Assembly: GCA_949752745.1 (NCBI GenBank)
Contig: OX457024.1
Span: forward strand, 109,668,219 to 109,732,218
Reading direction: 5' to 3'
Source: Protula sp. h YS-2021
Lineage: Eukaryota; Annelida; Polychaeta; Sabellida; Serpulidae
Length of the DNA stretch: 64,000 nt
Shown here piece by piece: positions 29,062 through 40,621 of the stretch (positions are counted from its first letter, which is position 1; each line of letters starts with the position of its first letter). Under the pieces are notes generated by a model. The model made no database searches. It saw nothing but the letters and a program-made list of their open reading frames with translations, and was not told the DNA's origin. The position numbers were made by a program, and so were the translations under genes.

Positions 29062-29589
29062 CTAATACCCAGTTAGGCGGCTAACCATGCGCCGCACATT
29101 TTTGGAGTTGTTTATTTCGGATTTAAACCCCAGCTGACTCAAACTAATTTGAGCTCTTGACATTTCAAGTGACAATCTTTGCAACCCTTTACTGTCATTT
29201 GGTTTAATACGCGCACGCGCAATAATGTGCGCTTTACCGTACCGTGAATTCAACAATTCTCGCACCTTGGCATACCCGGAATCTTCCAACAAAATACACG
29301 ATTCTATCAACTCCTTTGGTTCGCCACGACAAAACTGTAGCAAATAACTCAACCTCAATTTGTCATCATGCACCCTAGCCTCGATGTTACTCTCGAAATT
29401 GTATATGAAACTGGAGTATTCAATAACCGTACCCGAAAAATACATCAATTCTGGCTTGGGGAGATTAACATTTGACTGTAGCACTTCAGACAATTTCATA
29501 ATTACCGAATTAGTATCATTTATGAGTGCACTGTTGTCTCTCAGTGGTACGTTATAACTGGTGACGTCATGGCGCACAGGCGCTGGCAA
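29062..29589 (-). pseudogene. BEL/Pao gag DUF1759 region
   Basis: LPKPELMYFSGTVIEYSSF and KLRLSYLLQFCRGEPKELI match the gag-derived DUF1759 domain of BEL/Pao elements. A stop near 29062 separates it from the zinc-knuckle part. Confidence 0.75.
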
Positions 29590-30169
29590 ATCCTGGCTGG
29601 CACGATGGACCTTGAGATATTGCCCTCAGATAAGAGGTTGACAATCGACGGGACTCCCTGGACTGCTTTGCCGATGTCGACGTCGTCTCGGTGACATGCA
29701 GCCGCCGGGCCAACCAGGCCCACTGCACTGGGTTCAATGTCTCGATGGCGTACAGGTGCCATGACACCCTGGCCCGCTGTACTTGTTTCCGGTCGCTCAG
29801 CAACGTCACGTCGAGGCGCTGTTCAATCTCGGCCCGTATTTCGTGTTCTAAACGTGCCTGCTCTACGTCGCGTTGAGCGTTTAGCAGGTCCTTCTGTTGG
29901 GCTAGCTCTTCACATTGTCGTTTCAGTTCATTTTCACGACGCGAAAGCTCAAATTGTTCCGTTAATTGTTTTAATTGTTCCTTGGCCATTGCTTCCTTTC
30001 TCTTTATTGAAGAGCTCACAGAAAAGTTCGAAACTACTGGCCTTTTCTCCATCGGCTGCTCAGTGGCATTCCGTATCCACTGGTCAGCATGTTTGATGAA
30101 CTCCTCATGGTTCGTTTGTTGGCTTATGTAACTTTCAGCCAGCTTAGCTAACTCCTCCTCATTGCGCAC
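29567..30169 (-). pseudogene. BEL/Pao gag N-terminal coiled coil
   Basis: A Glu/Gln/Lys-rich heptad-like segment (KRKEAMAKEQLKQLTEQFEL...QCEELAQQKDLLNAQRD) predicts a coiled coil typical of BEL gag N-termini. It runs out of frame near 29730. A further related upstream stretch (30170-30290) is closed by stops. Confidence 0.6.
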
Positions 30170-30291
30170 AACACCAGTGTACTACACGTGTACTTCTCGG
30201 AACTTAAGGAACTGTTCCTCAATTGATCGCACACATTTTTCGAGTTCGCTTTTATTAGCGCGATCGCTCATGAGTTCTTCGGCTAGCTTAT

Positions 30292-30798
30292 AAAGCACCG
30301 CTATGCGTCCGATATGGCCAGAGAGTGAGCGTTTCACGATATTTCACGCCCACATATTTCTCCCTCCGTCTGACGGGTCGCCCGTGTGGCTGTTGTGCCC
30401 GCGTCAGATGCCATTTCAGGTTCACAATTTTGCACACAATTCTCAAACTGTTGCAAACGCGGGATATAAACACTCTCCTTTACGCGCTTTTATTCCGTCG
30501 AGAAACTATATACACGTGAATAGGCGGATAGCTGTTAGCGAATAGCGAATAGCGAATAGCGGTTTGAGAATTTTGTGTAATCCCGGTTCATAAGAATAAA
30601 CTTAAACCATTTCTTACTTAGATTGCTCACAAAAAAAAACATTGAAACTAAAGCGAAACACGTGCGCACTAAATGCTGATTAAAACGTGAATGGGATCCG
30701 GGAAAGGCACATTTGTAAACCCACGCCAGAACCAACGCTTCGGCGGGAAATTTCTGAAAACGCAAGGTAGGAAGGGGGAATGTGGTCAGAATATGAAA
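30292..30798. other. BEL/Pao 5' leader
   Basis: Between gag and the 5' LTR. It contains a short TAGCGAATAGCGAA repeat (30536-30558). No gene. Confidence 0.4.
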
Positions 30799-30972
30799 GA
30801 AAATTATCTTCAAGTTTGACACGAGGAACATATCAAATAACGCCATTAACCATCTGGAACTTATCAACCGGGACGGGCATCCTAACGAGAATGCACTGGC
30901 CGGCACCAAACTAACTCCTAAAAATCTACAGAAACGCAATTAAAACAAATACAGCTACTGGTGACTTTACAG
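30799..30972 (-). repeat. 5' LTR of the BEL/Pao element
   Basis: Direct-repeat partner of 24666-24851. It is followed on the + strand by a TTTG/TTG run and then pyrimidine-rich DNA. Confidence 0.75.
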
Positions 30973-30984
30973 TTAGGTTTGCTT

Positions 30985-31340
30985 GTTTGTTTGTTTGTTT
31001 GTTTGTTTGTTTTTGTGTGTGGTTTTTTTTTGCAAATGACTCGCAGGCACTCTCCCCTCCCCTCTCTCCTCCCCTCTCCCCTACCCTCTCCCCTCCCCTC
31101 CCCTCTCTCCACCTCTCTCTCCTACCCTCTCCCCTCCCCTCTCCCCTCCCCTCTTACCTCCCCTCTCCCCTACCCTCTCCCCATTCTCCCCCCTCTCTTC
31201 CCTCCCCTCTCCCCTCCCCTCTCTCCTCCCCTGTCCCCTACCCTCTCCCCTCCCCTCTCTCCCCCCTTTTCCCCTACCCTCTCTCCTCCCCTCTCCCCTA
31301 CCCTCTCCCCTCCCCTCTCCCCTCCCCTCTCCCCTCCGCT
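30985..31340. repeat. Low-complexity: (GTTT)n and CCCCTCTCCCCT tract
   Basis: GTTT repeats at 30985-31012, then about 290 bp of imperfect CTCTCCCCTCCC units. Long open frames of Ser/Pro/Leu or Gly/Glu/Arg on both strands are repeat artefacts. Confidence 0.85.
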
Positions 31341-31400
31341 TTTGGCTTTCTGGCTCAATTCGTTTGCGATTTGAGCACTCTGGGGATTCCCTGTCACTTA

Positions 31401-31955
31401 AAGGGAAATGCGGGTATCTCACCTACAATTGACATTTCCTTCATACTTTCACAGTTTAATGTTTTGAGGGTATAAATCCAAAAATTGAAAAGAAAAGGGG
31501 GGGGTCACCGATGTTATAAGAGAAATAAAGACACTGAAAGGTCGTGTACTTTTACTATGGAAACCATCTGGAAAACCAAGAAATTTCAATCCAACTGCAA
31601 AATTCTCACATAATTACAACTGACAATTGCCTCATTTTTCCCTGTTTGAAGAACACGTCCTACGAAATGTTTTAAGCAAATAAAAAATACATGTCCTCGA
31701 ATCAATAAGAGAATTATACAATCTTTTTGACAAAATCCCATTGACTCAATGGATAAAGGGTGAAAACAGTGTAATATGAATTTAATGGACAATATATCAA
31801 CACAGGCTCTTCTGGGAACAAAACATCAATACAGTTCATTTCTGGACACGACCCTAATTGTCTTTGAAAAGAATTTTTCGATCTAGTCGGATTTAGTAGT
31901 TATTTATACTGTGTAAACATGGATTCAAACGTAGCGATATTCAATGTAATTTTTC
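31401..31955. mobile_element. MITE copy 1, right end missing, carrying the empty site
   Basis: It begins AAGGGAAATGCGGGTATCTC, the inverted form of which ends copy 2 at 53618-53637. The body (TTGACATTTCCTTCATACTT, CACCGATGTTATAAGAGAAA, TGTCTTTGAAAAGAATTTTT) matches 53095-53600. The right terminal repeat is missing; homology stops near TTCAATGTAAT. The GGTATC at 31413-31418 is single, whereas copy 2 carries the 6.75-kb element flanked by two GGTATC. No coding capacity, so a non-autonomous DNA transposon is likely. Confidence 0.7.
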
Positions 31956-32775
31956 AATAGCACTGATGGGGGGGGGGGGGCGTGAGGGTGGTCACTCACG
32001 TAAGCTGGTTACGCTACGCGTCCATGACTGTTAAAACGTCCGCTAAAGCCGGAGCGCTATGTTTGAAATAATAATTATTAACCCCCCGATCATCCCCCCC
32101 CCCCCTTTACGGCCCCTGCATTTTCGAACACGCATAGTAACACATATGAATCCAAGTACTCTCCCAACCCCCCCCCCCCCCCCCCCCCGGGGAGCATAGC
32201 AGAATGTGAACCTATAGCTCTGATGACTTTGCTTCGCTTGTAATAAAAGCTATGGCTTAACTTACACACCTTTTAAACAGACTACATAGAAAAAAAGCAC
32301 GGGTTGTTGACAAATTATTTCGCATTGACTGAGAGAAGGAAAAATGTCTCGCTTTATATTTTGCTAGAATTTGCATAAGATCAATACAGAGGTGACACTG
32401 CGAGGGTTTTCGCTTGTGCCTTCACAGCATAGTGATGTTTTTATTACAAGCATTGAATGAGCAAAATTGAATAAACGAAGTGCAGGTGAACTTGAAAAAA
32501 CTGTCACATACAGAAATATGTTCCGTTTTCAAAGGTTCGTCTCGTTATGAATTCTTCAGTAACAAAATAGACTGTTCGCAAAAATTCACGGTCACTGAAA
32601 TTATGTTAGCATTTATTTAAAACATAAAATGAAACACAGAGTTTGTATTTTTTATTGACTTAAAATGTGGAATATATTATTTTTTATGACTGAAGGATAA
32701 ATGGTTTCGCGAACAAGGGCGAAATAGATGGCGTGGCTAGTGCCAAATGGTTCAGTTAAACCCCGAAATGGTGAC
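31956..32775. other. Gene-free stretch with G and C homopolymers
   Basis: G run at 31969-31980, C runs at about 32095-32106 and 32170-32188. The rest is AT-rich with no convincing ORF. Confidence 0.5.
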
Positions 32776-33290
32776 GTCAGCTGATGCGGGTGGAAAGTTT
32801 ACGCGACGACGCAGGCAATGCCATAATGCACACGGTGTGCGGGGGACGGGGGCGGGGGAAGGGGGCGTTGTGGCAGCCAAATGGTGCAGCTGTGTGGGTG
32901 CGCCGTGACAGAGGATTTATGTGCGGGGCGTGGGGGCGGGATAGGCGCTGTGACAGACAAACGGTGTGGTTCTGTGGGTGCACCGCGACAGGGCCTTCAT
33001 TTACGGGATGCAGGGGCGATGTGGCAGGGGCTTGATGTGCGGAGTGTTGGGGAGGGGGGGGGGGTGCCGCTGTGACAGGGGTTTAATTTATGCAGTGTGT
33101 GGCAAGGGCATTGTGATAGATAAATGGTGTGGTCCTTTGGGTACGCTCTGACAGGGGCTTGATGTGCGCGGTGTGACGCAGGGGTGCGGGGGGGGGGGCG
33201 CTCTGACAGGGGCTGGATATAACATCGCCGGGCTCGCGTCTCTTCATGGCATGAGTCTGAATGCCTTGTTTGGCCATGCAACAGTTGCTG
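32776..33290. repeat. GC-rich degenerate minisatellite
   Basis: Loosely repeated units of the type TGACAGGGGCTTGATGTGCG with G runs, spaced roughly 60-80 bp. Overlapping ORFs on both strands are repeat-derived. Confidence 0.6.
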
Positions 33291-33569
33291 GTCCATTATA
33301 ATTACACACGACTGGCGAAACTTGACGACGATCGCATTTATTTCATAATCCCGTAATTATCACGACTTCACTCATCCGTTTAGTCCTACTGCATTTATAC
33401 TTTTTTCCTTGATTTCACGTTGTGTTTATCTTTTATTGTCCTGCTGGCTGGTTGTTGCTTCAACTTCAAACAAAATTGCTTCATGGTTAACAGGTTCAAA
33501 TTCTTCAAGTGTTTAGTTTTGAAGAAAAGTTGCTGATATGACTAGGGTCCAGGAGAATTAATGCGCGCT

Positions 33570-34050
33570 AAGGCCGTCAACCATCGTCAGTCGTCGGTAA
33601 CCGTCGTCAGCCATCGTCAGTCGTTGTCAGCTATCGCTAGTCGTCGTCAGTCATCTTCAACCGTCGTTAGTCGTCGTTATAACCGTCGTCAACCATCGGC
33701 AGTCGTCGTCAACCGTCGCCAACCATCGTCAGTCGTCGTCAACTGCTGTCAACCATCGTCAGCAGTCGTCAACCATCGTCAGCAGTCGTCAACCATCGTC
33801 AGCCATCATCAGTCGTCGTCAATCGTCGTCAGTCGTCAATCATCGCCAGTCGTCGCTAACCATCGTCAATCGTCGTTAACCATCGTCACCCGTCGTCAAC
33901 CATCGCCAGTCGTCATCAATCATCGTCAGCCATCGTCGACCATCGCCAGTCGTCGTCAACCATCGTCGGCCGTCGTCAACCATCGCCAGTCGTTGCCAAC
34001 CATCGTCACCCGTCGTCAACCATCGCCAGTCGTTGCCAACCACACACTCT
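33570..34050. repeat. CGTCAACCATCGTCAGTCGT-type tandem repeat
   Basis: About 480 bp built from CGTCA, CATCGTCAG and CGTCGTCAAC words, with higher-order repetition of CGTCGTCAACCATCGCCAGT. It keeps a 170-codon frame open by period alone (low-complexity Ser/Val/Arg/Gln), so no gene is called. Confidence 0.75.
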
Positions 34051-34073
34051 CCGACTGTCATGCAGTGAGGTAG

Positions 34074-34773
34074 GGTCTGTTATAGGGAGGCATGGCCACT
34101 TTTCTAAACCTAGATAAAATTACTCGGAAATTCACGAGCTTGTTTACCAACTTGTGGCAACCTTTTTTTCTGCATGAGAGGCTTATGAGAATTTCGTCTG
34201 GTTTTTCTGATAATTTTTAATCAGGATTCTGCCAGTTAAGTTGTCTTATTTCTCCACAAGCATCGTGAGACTTGGCACTGTTAATGTACGTTGAATAAAC
34301 GTGGCGCCTTCAGACATATGTAGGACAGACTTCGAAACGTGAAATGGAAGAAAGGTGACTAGGTGATGTGACCTTAGAACAATACAACGTCGCTAGCAGG
34401 TTGCTTTCATGGCGTCATAACGACGTCACACTTTGCAATGCCCGAATGGCGACGCACGGCTTTATTCTTTCCAGCATGAACGCTGCATTTGCACCATGAG
34501 CTATTTACCTGGCGGGGAGGGGGGGGGGGGCGAGGGGGGGGGGGGCAGGTGGGGATGGGGAAAGCGGAGGGGGAATTTAACGGAGTCTATTTTCGCTGGA
34601 TCTACAGAAACAAAATATTCCAGAAATAAACAATACTTTTCTTGAAATTAAAGGTGCGTGGGGTATAGGTATACATGCAACTGCCTTGTCAAAACCTTCA
34701 ATATTCAATCATTTAACTTTAAAAAGGGACTTTTTAAGTTGCGCGAGTTTAATAAGCAAATCTCACCAAATCT
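34074..34773. other. Gene-free stretch with poly-G
   Basis: G-rich tract at 34514-34575. No other structure is seen. Confidence 0.4.
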
Positions 34774-36372
34774 CTAGCCAGCCTCTATCATACCCCCCAC
34801 CCCCACCCCCGGCGCCCGAACCCCCTCCCACCCCGTTCCGCTCCCTTTCTTCTGCCGTTTTTCGAGCGCCAACTGCTGTATGAGCGAATGTGCTTTCATG
34901 ACCTGTTTCAATAAAGGTGATTTAAATCTCAAAATATTGTCATCTACAGTAAGATGATTGGCTAAATCCGAACACGTGCTGTTTTTAAAACGGCGATTTG
35001 AAATATCCTCATGGCAGTTCCGACGATAATGATTGATGTGACCGAAAGCCCCGCCCACTTCGTAGAGATCCAAAGGCCAGCAGCGATGCTGAAACATGGC
35101 TTCACATAACCGCGGGTTGTTGATGGTCTTTTGGCGCATGGGCGTGGGGTTGCGGCTGTAGCTCCGGTGCCGCATCGCTGGTAGCACTTCCGGTTGGTTT
35201 ATATCCTCGGGATAATCTAAGAAATAATTTAAACTTTCTCTGATTTTATAGGACCTGTTCCTCTGACCAGTTCTCTGCTCAATAACTGTTATCATTTCGC
35301 GGTATGTGTTTACTTCCACTGGTATAATGACCTCGTCTAAATCCACCACTATCACGCGCTCGTATAAGTACATATTTCTGTACAGGCAGTCTGACAAACT
35401 AGCAAAGCAAAGAATTTTCGCCACCTCGGCGCCCCGAGTAACTTTATCATTGCCGAACGGCGGCGGTTGCTGGTGCAATTTCAGAAAATTAATTTTACTG
35501 TAATAATCCAAAACGTCTTGTGTTTTCGGTTGCGCAGTGAGTGTCGCGTTGTACATGTTTATTTCAGTGACTCCTAAAAGTCTATGAAATTCGAACCATT
35601 CGATGAAGGAGTTCAAATCTCCGTCGTCCTTTGTTCCGAATGCGCTCACAACACACACACCAAATTCGTGTCTGTATTTATCTGGAGTCCTCTCTGGGTA
35701 TGTTATGGGTACGACATTAGTGACGTATCCCTCGCATTCTTTTTTAGACAACGAAACACTTTCAAATTGACCTGATTGAGAAGAAAGGGGACATTTTATC
35801 CAAATAGGCACAAATTTGGTCTTGTTGACGAATAAAACCTTTGCTGGGAGCCGAAGTAACGAGGCATCTTCCACATGTGCATTCCTATCTTGGCTCCCCC
35901 GTGCCCAAAATAAACACACAAGTCCTAGTTCATGCACTGCGGATTGCGGGGACACCGCAAATAAATGCACGCTGTTTTGTCCACTCGCATTACGGTAATC
36001 AAAATAAGCACTCCATAGATAAATCACCTTCCGTCGATATTTCAACATCTGCCAGCCGGAAGGCGTTGTTTCCACCTGAGATCGATCAGGTTTCTTTCGT
36101 GTTCGACATCGATCTATCGGTAGGCGTGATTTGTTCATTTCCGCACCTACCACATTGGGATTGTTCACTGTGATCGATGTGACAACTTCCTGTGACTCCA
36201 CCCTGCGTTTGAGATTCCCTGGTCGATCTGTTTCCAAGATGGCGCTGCGTTCGGGTTGTATGACGAATTGTAGCTGATCCGCTATATATATCACTCGCAT
36301 GGATACTACTATCGCCATGGCGACAGCTGTTACCAGCACCACATGAACGTATTTTGATATTAATTTATTCAT
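34774..36372 (-). CDS. Glycosyltransferase family 92 (DUF23-like) type II membrane protein (532 aa)
   Basis: Residues ~8-30 (VHVVLVTAVAMAIVVSMRVIY) form a signal anchor after a short basic cytoplasmic tail, as in Golgi glycosyltransferases. The catalytic region matches GT92: FGVCVVSAFGTKDDGDLNSF, IEWFEFHRLLGVTEINMYN, then YERVIVVDLDEVIIPV with a DxD-type DLD motif, and near the C-terminus MFQHRCWPLDLYEVGGAFGH. GT92 enzymes transfer galactose in the characterised members. The gene is uninterrupted by introns. The last ~22 residues (GSGTGWEGVRAPG...) come from a G/C-rich low-complexity tract at 34790-34850, so the natural C-terminus may differ. The exact substrate cannot be told. Confidence 0.85.
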   Translation of the reverse strand: MNKLISKYVHVVLVTAVAMAIVVSMRVIYIADQLQFVIQPERSAILETDRPGNLKRRVESQEVVTSITVNNPNVVGAEMNKSRLPIDRCRTRKKPDRSQVETTPSGWQMLKYRRKVIYLWSAYFDYRNASGQNSVHLFAVSPQSAVHELGLVCLFWARGSQDRNAHVEDASLLRLPAKVLFVNKTKFVPIWIKCPLSSQSGQFESVSLSKKECEGYVTNVVPITYPERTPDKYRHEFGVCVVSAFGTKDDGDLNSFIEWFEFHRLLGVTEINMYNATLTAQPKTQDVLDYYSKINFLKLHQQPPPFGNDKVTRGAEVAKILCFASLSDCLYRNMYLYERVIVVDLDEVIIPVEVNTYREMITVIEQRTGQRNRSYKIRESLNYFLDYPEDINQPEVLPAMRHRSYSRNPTPMRQKTINNPRLCEAMFQHRCWPLDLYEVGGAFGHINHYRRNCHEDISNRRFKNSTCSDLANHLTVDDNILRFKSPLLKQVMKAHSLIQQLALEKRQKKGSGTGWEGVRAPGVGVGGMIEAG

Positions 36373-37096
36373 TGTGAATTGTCACTTGTTTCAGTAATCG
36401 CTCACATAAAATTTTATCCGAAGTGGTCACATCTATTTCACCAATGCTATTTTTAATTTTTAAACCATTGTCAAACAGTTCCGATTTATCCGATAAAAAA
36501 AAAAACAGAAAAAAAGCAACAAAAAAAAATGATCGAACTTTATGCCATTTTGTCAAACAAAAAGAAAATAAACCTTTTTTAGGATTTTTTATGCTAAAAA
36601 AAGTCTCCAGCAACCAAATATATATATATCGATGCGTGTTAGTGGTATATCGCATAGATGTGTTTATGTCGAGTCACAAGCGAACCTCTGTCAGAATTAC
36701 GTAGCCACATAAAAGCGCTATTTACGGATGGATAAAATTGTATGAATACAAAACTGATCCCCTAGCCACAACCTCCCCCCCCCTCCCCGCTCGTAAGCTA
36801 ATTCTTTTCTTTCTTTCTCTTCCCTTTTTGTACAAAATCGCCATTGTCTCAGGAACAATGAGTTGAGGGCTGAATAATCGTGTAAAATCACTAATGACTT
36901 TACTCTTTCAAGAACTATACCTTATCTACGTTATTTACTCCTCATAATTATCAAGCGCTTGTTATTTTATTGCTTTATTTTTTTTATCTTTTTTTTTATC
37001 TGTTTTTATCTCTCTATGTCCAATGTTTACACAACTTTTAAGTGTTTTACAGGCGAACCTTGGAGAAAGAACCCCCATGAAACTACGTCACACCGG

Positions 37097-37132
<36 letters not shown>

Positions 37133-37540
37133 CAAGCTTGGTCCCATTTGTGAGCGCTATTTTAAAAACAGGGCATAATTTTTGGATCAACACTTGAGTC
37201 CCACCCGGCCTCGGACCAACGACGTTTTTTTTTTTTTCTCTCTTTCTTTTTTGTTGCTTATGGAACTCGAAACAACGTCTGCCTTCCAACGTTGGATAGA
37301 CGTCGATTATCCGCCGCCTAATCAACATTGCGTAAATGGAAGTTGAAAGAGTGTCTATATCTTGATGTTGTATAGGCGTCGGGAGACCTTTAGGCAACCT
37401 TTACTCAGCGTCCATTAGACATCGATAATCGATGTCTATCCAACCTAGGAAGGTGGACGCTGATTTGACTGTCATACCCAACCAAAAGTCCGACGTTATC
37501 CGACGTCGATTTCGACATTTATCCAACGTCGTTCCAATGT
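36373..37540. other. Gene-free AT-rich stretch upstream of the GT92 gene
   Basis: Contains poly-A (36497-36535) and long poly-T (37099-37130) tracts. The part 37260-37540 has repeated ACGTCG words and ATCGATAATCGAT. No convincing exon or promoter was recognised. Confidence 0.4.
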
Positions 37541-37544
37541 CGCA

Positions 37545-38110
37545 ATGTTTACTGGATACGGCGGGGACACTTTTTATCGTATTTGTATGGACACTTGGTA
37601 TCATATATGTGTGGGCACTTGGTATTATATACAGCTGTATGTATGGACACTTGTTATCGTATATGTATGGACACTTGGTATCATATATGTATGGACACTT
37701 GGTGTCGTATTTGTATGGACACTTGGTATCGTATATGTGTGGGCACTTGGTATCATATACAGCTGTATGTATGGACACTTGTTATCGTATATGTATGGAC
37801 ACTTGGTATCATATATGTATGGACACTTGGTATCGTATTTGTATGGACACTTGGTATCGTATATGTGTGGGCACTTGGTATCATATACAGCTGTATGTAT
37901 GGACACTTGTTATCGTATATGTATGGACACTTGGTATCATATATGTATGGACACTTGGTATCGTATTTGTATGGACACTTGGTATCGTATATGTGTGGGC
38001 ACTTGGTATCATATACAGCTGTATGTATGGACACTTGTTATCGTATATGTATGGACACTTGGTATCATATATGTTTGGGCACTTGGTATCATATCTGCAT
38101 GGACACTTGA
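37545..38110. repeat. Satellite with 21-bp subunits in a 128-bp higher-order unit
   Basis: The basic unit is TATGGACACTTGGTATCATA. Six variant subunits form a 128-bp block beginning ACAGCTGTATGTATGGACAC that recurs at about 37630, 37758, 37886 and 38014. Because 128 is not a multiple of three, the same repeat peptide appears in shifted frames; the long ORFs here are artefacts. Confidence 0.85.
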
Positions 38111-40185
38111 TATCATTCCGTGCGTGCCCACACAAAACGCAGAGAAATGGGGTACTTTTAGGCCAGTTCACGAAAAGGGGGTTCTTTCGGAACTCGGCCT
38201 TTTGGTTTCACAAGGCATATTACCTCATACTTATTACTCCGTGCTTAGGGTCACTTGAGAAAGGCTTGGACATGAAAAGGCATGAAAACCAGCTGATATG
38301 CGAATAGCCCTCCCCCTCAGTTCTTGATATCAATAAATATTTAGAGAGACGAAAAATATTCATTTACATTAGCATTAAATCTTAAAATGACACTCCATGG
38401 CTCAGGGCAATTATGAGCCTCTAACTTTAATCATTTTTTCACGCTTGACTACCCAGGAACATTGCGATATCTATCCAGTATGTTTTATAGGCTTTTTTTT
38501 TCAATATTAATAAGATTTAGGTTTGTTCATTTTCAAGATCACTGGAAAATACACCAGTCATCTGTGCCATTTCACGCCAGTTTTTACACCCATTTTTTCA
38601 CCCCACTTTTTACATAAACTTTTTTCTTTTTTTCTCCCCGCGTCTTTACACCCCTTTTTCTCCCTACTTTTCTCAAAACGCTTTTTCCTTCCCACATTTT
38701 CAAACCCTCTTCATTCTTCCCACGTTTTTACACAGCGTTTTTCCTCCCACGTTTTCACAACCACTTCCCTCCCCCTCTCCCCTCCCCCAGTTTTACACCC
38801 AGTTTTTTCTTCGTAAGTATAAATTGGAAGCTTCTTCAACACTTGGTATCATTTTCTAAATGGAAGATAAAGTTGAACATACAAAAAGCGCTTCTTGGAT
38901 AATGTGGATAGTATTTATGATTATGTAAGCGATCAAAAGTATTCACCTGGGCCCTCTGAAAATGCTAAAAAGGATATTAAAAGAAAAACAAAGAACTTTT
39001 TGATGCTTTTTTATATTTTTATTTGAATTATGTTGAATTTATTCAACAAAGTAGTTTTAGATATTCTGATACAGTTTAATTGGGTCCAGTTATGCACATG
39101 ACCAGATATTATCAAACTATATTTACACGCAAAAAAGTTCGAGGGGGGGGGGGCAAATATACTGGAGGGGGTCTTGTACGGCTTCCCGGGGGGGGGGAGC
39201 TGTAAAGGGGGGGGGGTAAGATTGGCTGTCACACCGGGGAGAGGGAGGGGCTACTTTGAAACTTTGAAACCTGATGGGGGAGAAGGTGTGCAACAATAAT
39301 TAAAAGCGAACAGATCGCACATTTCGCCATGCGAAAAGCGAATTTACCAGCCTCAAAACGAAAGGAATGCAGATTTTCAAATGCATAAAATCGGCGATAT
39401 CACTAACTGGCCAACGTACGAAGTGGAGAAGCGGTTTGCTCGCCATCTCAAAGCGAAACATTGGCAAATCCAGAACTTAATCTTTCAAAAAAAAAATTAG
39501 TACAATCTTAATTGGCCCAGTTTTTTTTAGGATCAAACTTGTCATGTTTTTTTCACTGGTAGAACGTGTATAGTTATGTACTTTACAGAGACGAGCTGTT
39601 CCTCAGTAATTTACTTCATCGTCATCTATTTATTATGCTGAACGTTTTAAATACACGATAAATAACATCAAGACCGCACTGGTGACTGCTTTATTTAACC
39701 AATTATTACAGTACTATCTACGTCAGATAGCTTACCTGTTAAGGTTTATGGGCAAACCACTCTGCTAATTTTCAAACTCAAGGCTAAGTTTTCTTTAAAT
39801 GTTTAAAAAAAATGCAAGTTTTATATATTTAAAAAAAGGAGAGAGAGAGAGAGAGAGACAAAAGGGTACAGAGGTGAGGGAGGGAGCGTGGGTAAAAGAG
39901 GAATAAGGAGAGACTGTGAGGGGAATAGAAGGTGGAGAAAATATTCACCCCTGCCCCTCCACTCCTATAAAACAAGCATTTTTTGTTTCGTTTTGAAGCT
40001 CGCGATTAGAGAAACAAACAGTGCAACCAGGAAATATGACCCCCATTGCCCGATCCTATTTCCGGAGTGGTCCAATCTGTGGAATTTTTTATAATGGAAG
40101 ATATCGACATAGGACTTCTGAATCACCGTCCTATTTTCAAGTTGTATGGTCCTATCCCGGAGTTTCCAGGATTCCCCTGTAAGCA
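38111..40185. other. Gene-free stretch
   Basis: Contains a degenerate TTTTTACACCC-type repeat (38560-38815), G runs (39140-39215) and a GA run (39838-39858). No gene is supported. Confidence 0.45.
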
Positions 40186-40495
40186 CGTAAACGACACTTC
40201 TAAGGGCATGAACGACACTTGTAAGGGCATGAACGACACTTGTAAGGACATGAACGACACTTGTAAGGACGTGAACGACACTTGTAAGGACATGAACGAC
40301 ACTTGTAAGGACATGAACGACACTTGTAAGGACATGAACGACACTGGTGTAGTTGTTTCAGGCGAATGTGTGCGCGTGTGGAGGTGGCGTTATGACATGA
40401 AAGACACTTGTAAGGGCTTGAACGACACTTGTAAGGACGTGAACGACACTTGTAAGGGCATGAACGACACTTGTAAGGACATGAACGACACTGGT
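40186..40495. repeat. 21-bp minisatellite (ACGACACTTGTAAGGACATGA) with duplicated exon fragment
   Basis: Two arrays (40186-40345 and 40393-40495) are separated by, and followed by, copies of GTAGTTGTTTCAGGCGAATG plus the next ~30 bp. The second of these copies is the start of the host exon at 40513. The unit length is divisible by three, so a KDMNDTC-type repeat frame stays open, but it is probably 5' non-coding. Confidence 0.8.
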
Positions 40496-40512
40496 GTAGT
40501 TGTTTCAGGCGA

Positions 40513-40621
40513 ATGTGTGCGCGTGTGGAGGTGGCGTTATGGCTCCTCGTGGTGACCGCGATGGGGCTTGTCAATGCCGGCAATATCCAGCATCTCTACC
40601 CGACTGCCTACGACTCGCCAG
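40513..40621 (+). CDS. Exon 1 of a secreted-protein gene (signal peptide)
   Basis: ATG 40513 encodes MCARVEVALWLLVVTAMGLV, a typical signal peptide with a likely cut after VNA (residue 22), followed by GNIQHLYPTAYDSP. The exon ends CCAG|GTATGT at 40621/40622, a good 5' splice site in phase 1. Joined to exon 2 (42474-43087) the reading frame stays open and totals 241 codons including the stop. The upstream duplicate of the exon start at 40366 runs into a stop after nine codons and would act as a short upstream ORF. Confidence 0.6.

Larger units (their letters stand above)
24666..30972 (-). mobile_element. BEL/Pao LTR retrotransposon, decayed
   Basis: Direct repeats at the two ends (24666-24851 and about 30799-30972) enclose gag with a DUF1759 region and zinc knuckles, a DUF1758-type aspartic protease, Pao-type reverse transcriptase/RNase H, integrase and a DUF5641 C-terminus, all on the - strand. 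This order is diagnostic for BEL/Pao. Several frames are broken. It interrupts the Polinton-2 polymerase on its left side; its right flank is not Polinton sequence, so a rearrangement followed or accompanied the insertion. No clear target duplication was found. Confidence 0.9.

Noticed and set aside
31000..31475. Long Pro/Ser/Leu-rich ORFs on both strands
   Set aside because: Produced by the CCCCTCTC low-complexity tract; mirrored Gly/Glu/Arg frames exist on the other strand.
33561..34073. 170-codon Ser/Val/Arg/Gln ORF
   Set aside because: Entirely CGTCA-type tandem repeat.
37432..38307. 291-codon ORF with YMYGHLVS-type repeats
   Set aside because: Satellite-derived; the same repeat peptide appears in several frames because the block is 128 bp.
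40186..40495. KDMNDTC heptad-repeat protein
   Set aside because: 21-bp minisatellite; the frame does not match the signal-peptide exon that follows.
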